Source: Dioscorea cayenensis subsp. rotundata
Lineage: Eukaryota > Streptophyta > Magnoliopsida > Dioscoreales > Dioscoreaceae
DNA length: 64,000 nt
Direction of reading: 5' to 3'
Assembly: GCF_009730915.1 (NCBI RefSeq)
Contig: NC_052480.1
Location: forward strand, 21,526,419-21,590,418
Part shown: positions 61,402 to 64,000 of the stretch, piece by piece
Numbering within the stretch: the stretch's first letter is position 1
Layout of the letters: each line of letters starts with the position of its first letter
Made by a program: the position numbers and the translations under genes
Notes under the pieces: generated by a model
Told to the model about the DNA's origin: nothing
Database searches by the model: none
What the model saw: only the letters and a program-made list of their open reading frames with translations

Positions 61402-63190
61402 ATTGGTATGCTTACCAATGCAAGCCATACATAAAACATTAATCAAGTGTCATTCATAATCTGCCTGTGGGCCAAGATATTAACACACAATAGATTCATC
61501 TTTATTGATAAACCTAATGGACAATCAAAATTTCTTAATACATGTGGGTGACTTAAGAGATAAAAATTAGTCATTAATTTATCCTAATTAATTGTGAAAA
61601 TATAATAAAATTCCTGTGGACAAAAATTATTACATTACTTATAATTAATTACCATTTGATAAAATTAATGGATAAATAAAATTTCTTAATACATGTGGGC
61701 GACTTAAGAAATAAGAATTACTCATTATTTTATCCTAATTATTCATGAAAAATACAATAAAATCCTTGTCGGGAAAAATCATTATATTAATCATGATTAA
61801 TCACAATGTATGTCATTTAATCTTAATGTGATCATAAATACTCTTAATGTGTGATTTTACATAATCATTGTGTAAACAATTAGTTGAATACACACGATCA
61901 CATGACATCCAACTTCAGACATAAACAAAGTTCAATAATTGTGTACAAAATATAAATCAATTTCACGTAGAAAGAAAGCATTTCCAAATGTCATTAATCT
62001 AAATGTGATCATGTAAAAAAACTCTTAATGTATAGTTTTTCATAATCATAGTTATTGTGGCTAGTCCATAATCAATCAAAACTATACGATCAAATGACAT
62101 AAAGCCTTATATGTAAATAAAGATTTAACAACATAAAATATAAACCATGTTTAATAGAAACAAAAATCCTAAATATTAATTATAATTAATATGAATTTAT
62201 GTCATTCAATCTAGATGTGATCTTATAAGAATGCTTGATGTATAATTTTTCATAATCACAGATTCACAGGTGTTGTGGCAACTCTATAATCAATGAAAAT
62301 TGAACTATCACATGACAGATAACCTTATGCACAAGTGAAATTCAATAACATAAACAAAACTTGATACAAACAAGGTATCTTTATTAATTATAATTAATCA
62401 CAATATATGTCAATAATCCTAAATGTGATCTTGCAAAGTCTTAATGTATAATTTACATTATCATGGATGCTATGATACTTCCAAGTAAACTAGTTTATAT
62501 AATCACGTGACATATACCAATATGCATAAACAAATTCAATGCAAATAAAATAAGTTAATATGCTTACCAATGCAAGCCATACCTAAAAGTAAACATAAAT
62601 TAATTTGTTATCGCAATCTGCCTGTGGGCAAAGATATAGATACAAAAATAGATTCACAACCACCGATAAAACTAATTAATAATTAAAATTCCTTAATACC
62701 TGTGGGTAACTTAAAAAATAAAAATTAACCATTATTTTATCTTGATTAATTGCAAATATAACAAAATCCTTCTTGGGCAAAATCATTATATCGAACATAA
62801 TTAATCACAACTTGCCATCTGGTAAAACTAATAAATAATTAAAACTACTTAATACCTATGGACGACTTAAGTAATAAAAATTATTTATTATTTTATTCTA
62901 ATTAATTACGAGAAGTATAACAAAATCCATGTGGGGTAAAATTATTATACTAATCATAATTAATTACAATTCATGTCATTTAAAGTAAATGTGATTAATC
63001 ACTCTTAATGTGTAATTTAAAGAATAAAATAAAATCATGGATGTTGTGGCCACTCCATAATTAACAAAAAATCATTTAATTACTTGACATACAAACCATA
63101 TATATGAACAAATTAAATGTAAATAATTAATTATATAAATTATAATTAATCCACTTCATGTATGAATAATTCATACAAACAAACCCTAAA
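61402..63190 (-). repeat. Higher-order repeat in the Copia leader, period about 1152 bp
   Basis: The block starting cttaccaatgcaagccatac at 61411 recurs at 62563. Within each block, ctgcctgtgggc (61460, 62618), acttaatac(c/a)tgtggg(t/c)gac-like words (61535, 61688, 62692, 62850) and cctaattaatt recur. A second unit of about 180-210 bp with aatgtgatc...ctcttaatgt...ataatca occurs at about 61829, 61999, 62213, 62418 and 62985. No coding sequence. The position is the 5' untranslated leader of the element. Confidence 0.8.
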
Positions 63191-63339
63191 AATATTAATA
63201 AATAAATAAATAACAAGGTTTAACATGCAAAAGCACACTCAATCTGGTGAAGCATATTCAAAATATTGAATAAAAATAAAACATAATAAATTGAAATTAC
63301 AAAATAAATTAAAAAAAACCAATAAATCAATGATAGGGT

Positions 63340-63720
63340 GTCTATCCTTTTTCCACTGCTAATCGGTAGCGGAAAGACCGAGCCATGCCTGGAAGTGGCC
63401 GGATACACGGCTAGACGAGCATGCATGGGAGATATCCATGGAATGGCCAGTAGTGTGTGTGCCCTACCCGGCAGCCAGGCTCTACTCGTTGTAGGACTAG
63501 TCCTGGGCGGTCGCCAGCCGGATGTGCGGCCAAGCGCTGCGGCTCGCATTAGTCCTCGAGCACGAGCAGATGTACTCATGGCCCAGCATCCACCATGTGC
63601 TCGGCCCAACAGCATGCGCGCGGCCTAGCCGCGGCCTATCCAGCAGCGCGCCATGCGCGCAAGCCCAATTGCGCCCTGCCCAGGCCTAGTAACCGTTTGC
63701 CTATACCGTACAAGGCTTCT
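63340..63720. other. GC-rich island in the Copia leader
   Basis: About 380 bp of strikingly GC-rich sequence (words gcgcgcggcc, gcatgcgcgc, cggccaagcgctgcgg) inside an AT-rich element, about 250 bp from the PBS. It is open on both strands for about 90-130 codons, as expected for GC-rich DNA, and no protein family is recognised. It could be a structured leader or a captured fragment. Confidence 0.6.
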
Positions 63721-63946
63721 AATTGCAACATACAACAGCATCGGATCCGCCTTGCACGTGTGATTGCACACTTTGTCCAAGATGGGTTGACTTTGGGCCT
63801 AATACCCAATTCTTTCAAACCCTAAAACATCTATAATTTATTTTGTAAAACATGCCTAAACATCAAGAGGATTCAAGTAATAAATAATATGTCATTATCA
63901 AAATTACATGTCCAAATATAATCCAGCTAGGCAGAGTTACGAAAAA

Positions 63947-63963
63947 CTGGCTCTAATGCCAAC
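63947..63963 (-). other. Primer binding site of the Copia element
   Basis: Minus strand GTTGGCATTAGAGCCAG, a variant of the tRNA-Met type TGGTATCAGAGC PBS, directly adjoining the LTR edge at 63964. Confidence 0.75.
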
Positions 63964-64000
63964 TGTTAGAATTTTCATCAGAACTTAATTACGACATTTA
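63964..64000 (-). repeat. 5' LTR of the Copia element, cut by window edge
   Basis: The first 37 bases equal 51977-52013 except one C/T difference near the end. Confidence 0.85.

Larger units (their letters stand above)
51977..64000 (-). mobile_element. Copia LTR retrotransposon, minus, runs off the right edge
   Basis: The 3' LTR is 51977-52383; the 5' LTR starts (plus coordinates) at 63964 and continues beyond the window. The 37 visible bases of the 5' LTR match the 3' LTR start with one mismatch. A PBS lies next to the 5' LTR and the minus-strand PPT GGACCAAGTGGGAGAA precedes the 3' LTR. The internal region is 11580 bp, of which 5974 bp plus a 17-bp duplication is a nested LINE. The remainder carries decayed pol near the 3' LTR and a long repetitive leader near the 5' LTR. 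The candidate right-hand target duplication (GGATA left of 51977) lies outside the window. Confidence 0.85.

Noticed and set aside
63220..63825. Open frames of 60-131 codons on both strands in the GC-rich island
   Set aside because: Overlapping frames on both strands are expected from high GC; none resembles a known protein.

Overview
This is a repeat-rich intergenic segment from a flowering-plant nuclear genome. The evidence is the transposon families present: CACTA with TNP2 and Transposase_24 genes, PIF/Harbinger with a paired MYB-like gene, hAT, plant L1-type LINEs with DUF4283/zf-RVT/RNase H, Tekay-type and Copia LTR elements, and Tourist-like MITEs. Base composition is AT-rich and the coding pieces have spliceosomal introns. 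The species cannot be read from the sequence. I found no intact host gene. The only host-gene relic is a fragment of an AZG-type adenine/guanine permease (11.4-12.2 kb, minus).

Layout. 0-2 kb: AT-rich, no gene. 2-9.4 kb: a decayed autonomous CACTA element with TNP2, a second gene and 3' subterminal repeats. 9.5-11.4 kb: LTR-like sequence ending against the AZG fragment. 12.4-13.5 kb: a dispersed repeat and an RNase H remnant. 13.9-17.2 kb: hAT element, minus. 18.3-24.1 kb: PIF/Harbinger element 1. 24.3-27.0 kb: 5'-truncated LINE, plus. 28.5-40.4 kb: probable PIF/Harbinger element 2, split by a Copia-type solo LTR that is itself split by a Tekay LTR pair, with a MITE near its right end. 40.8-44.5 kb: a Tourist-like MITE, a dispersed repeat and a CACTA-like short element. 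45.9-49.3 kb: a solo LTR with perfect 5-bp target duplication. 50.7-51.0 kb: fold-back element. 52.0 kb to the right edge: a Copia element, minus, with decayed pol and a repetitive leader. An almost 6-kb LINE is inserted in its pol and flanked by a 17-bp target duplication.

Relations. Nothing here forms a working pathway, because every transposase or polymerase seen carries stops, frameshifts or lost catalytic residues. What can be read is history: the order of nested insertions, loss of internal regions by LTR recombination, and one LTR that looks like a mosaic of two families. I did not find evidence of a previously undescribed functional system. The most unusual items are the mosaic LTR (45.9-49.3 kb), the AZG fragment that is open for 273 codons, and the higher-order repeat plus GC-rich island in the Copia leader.
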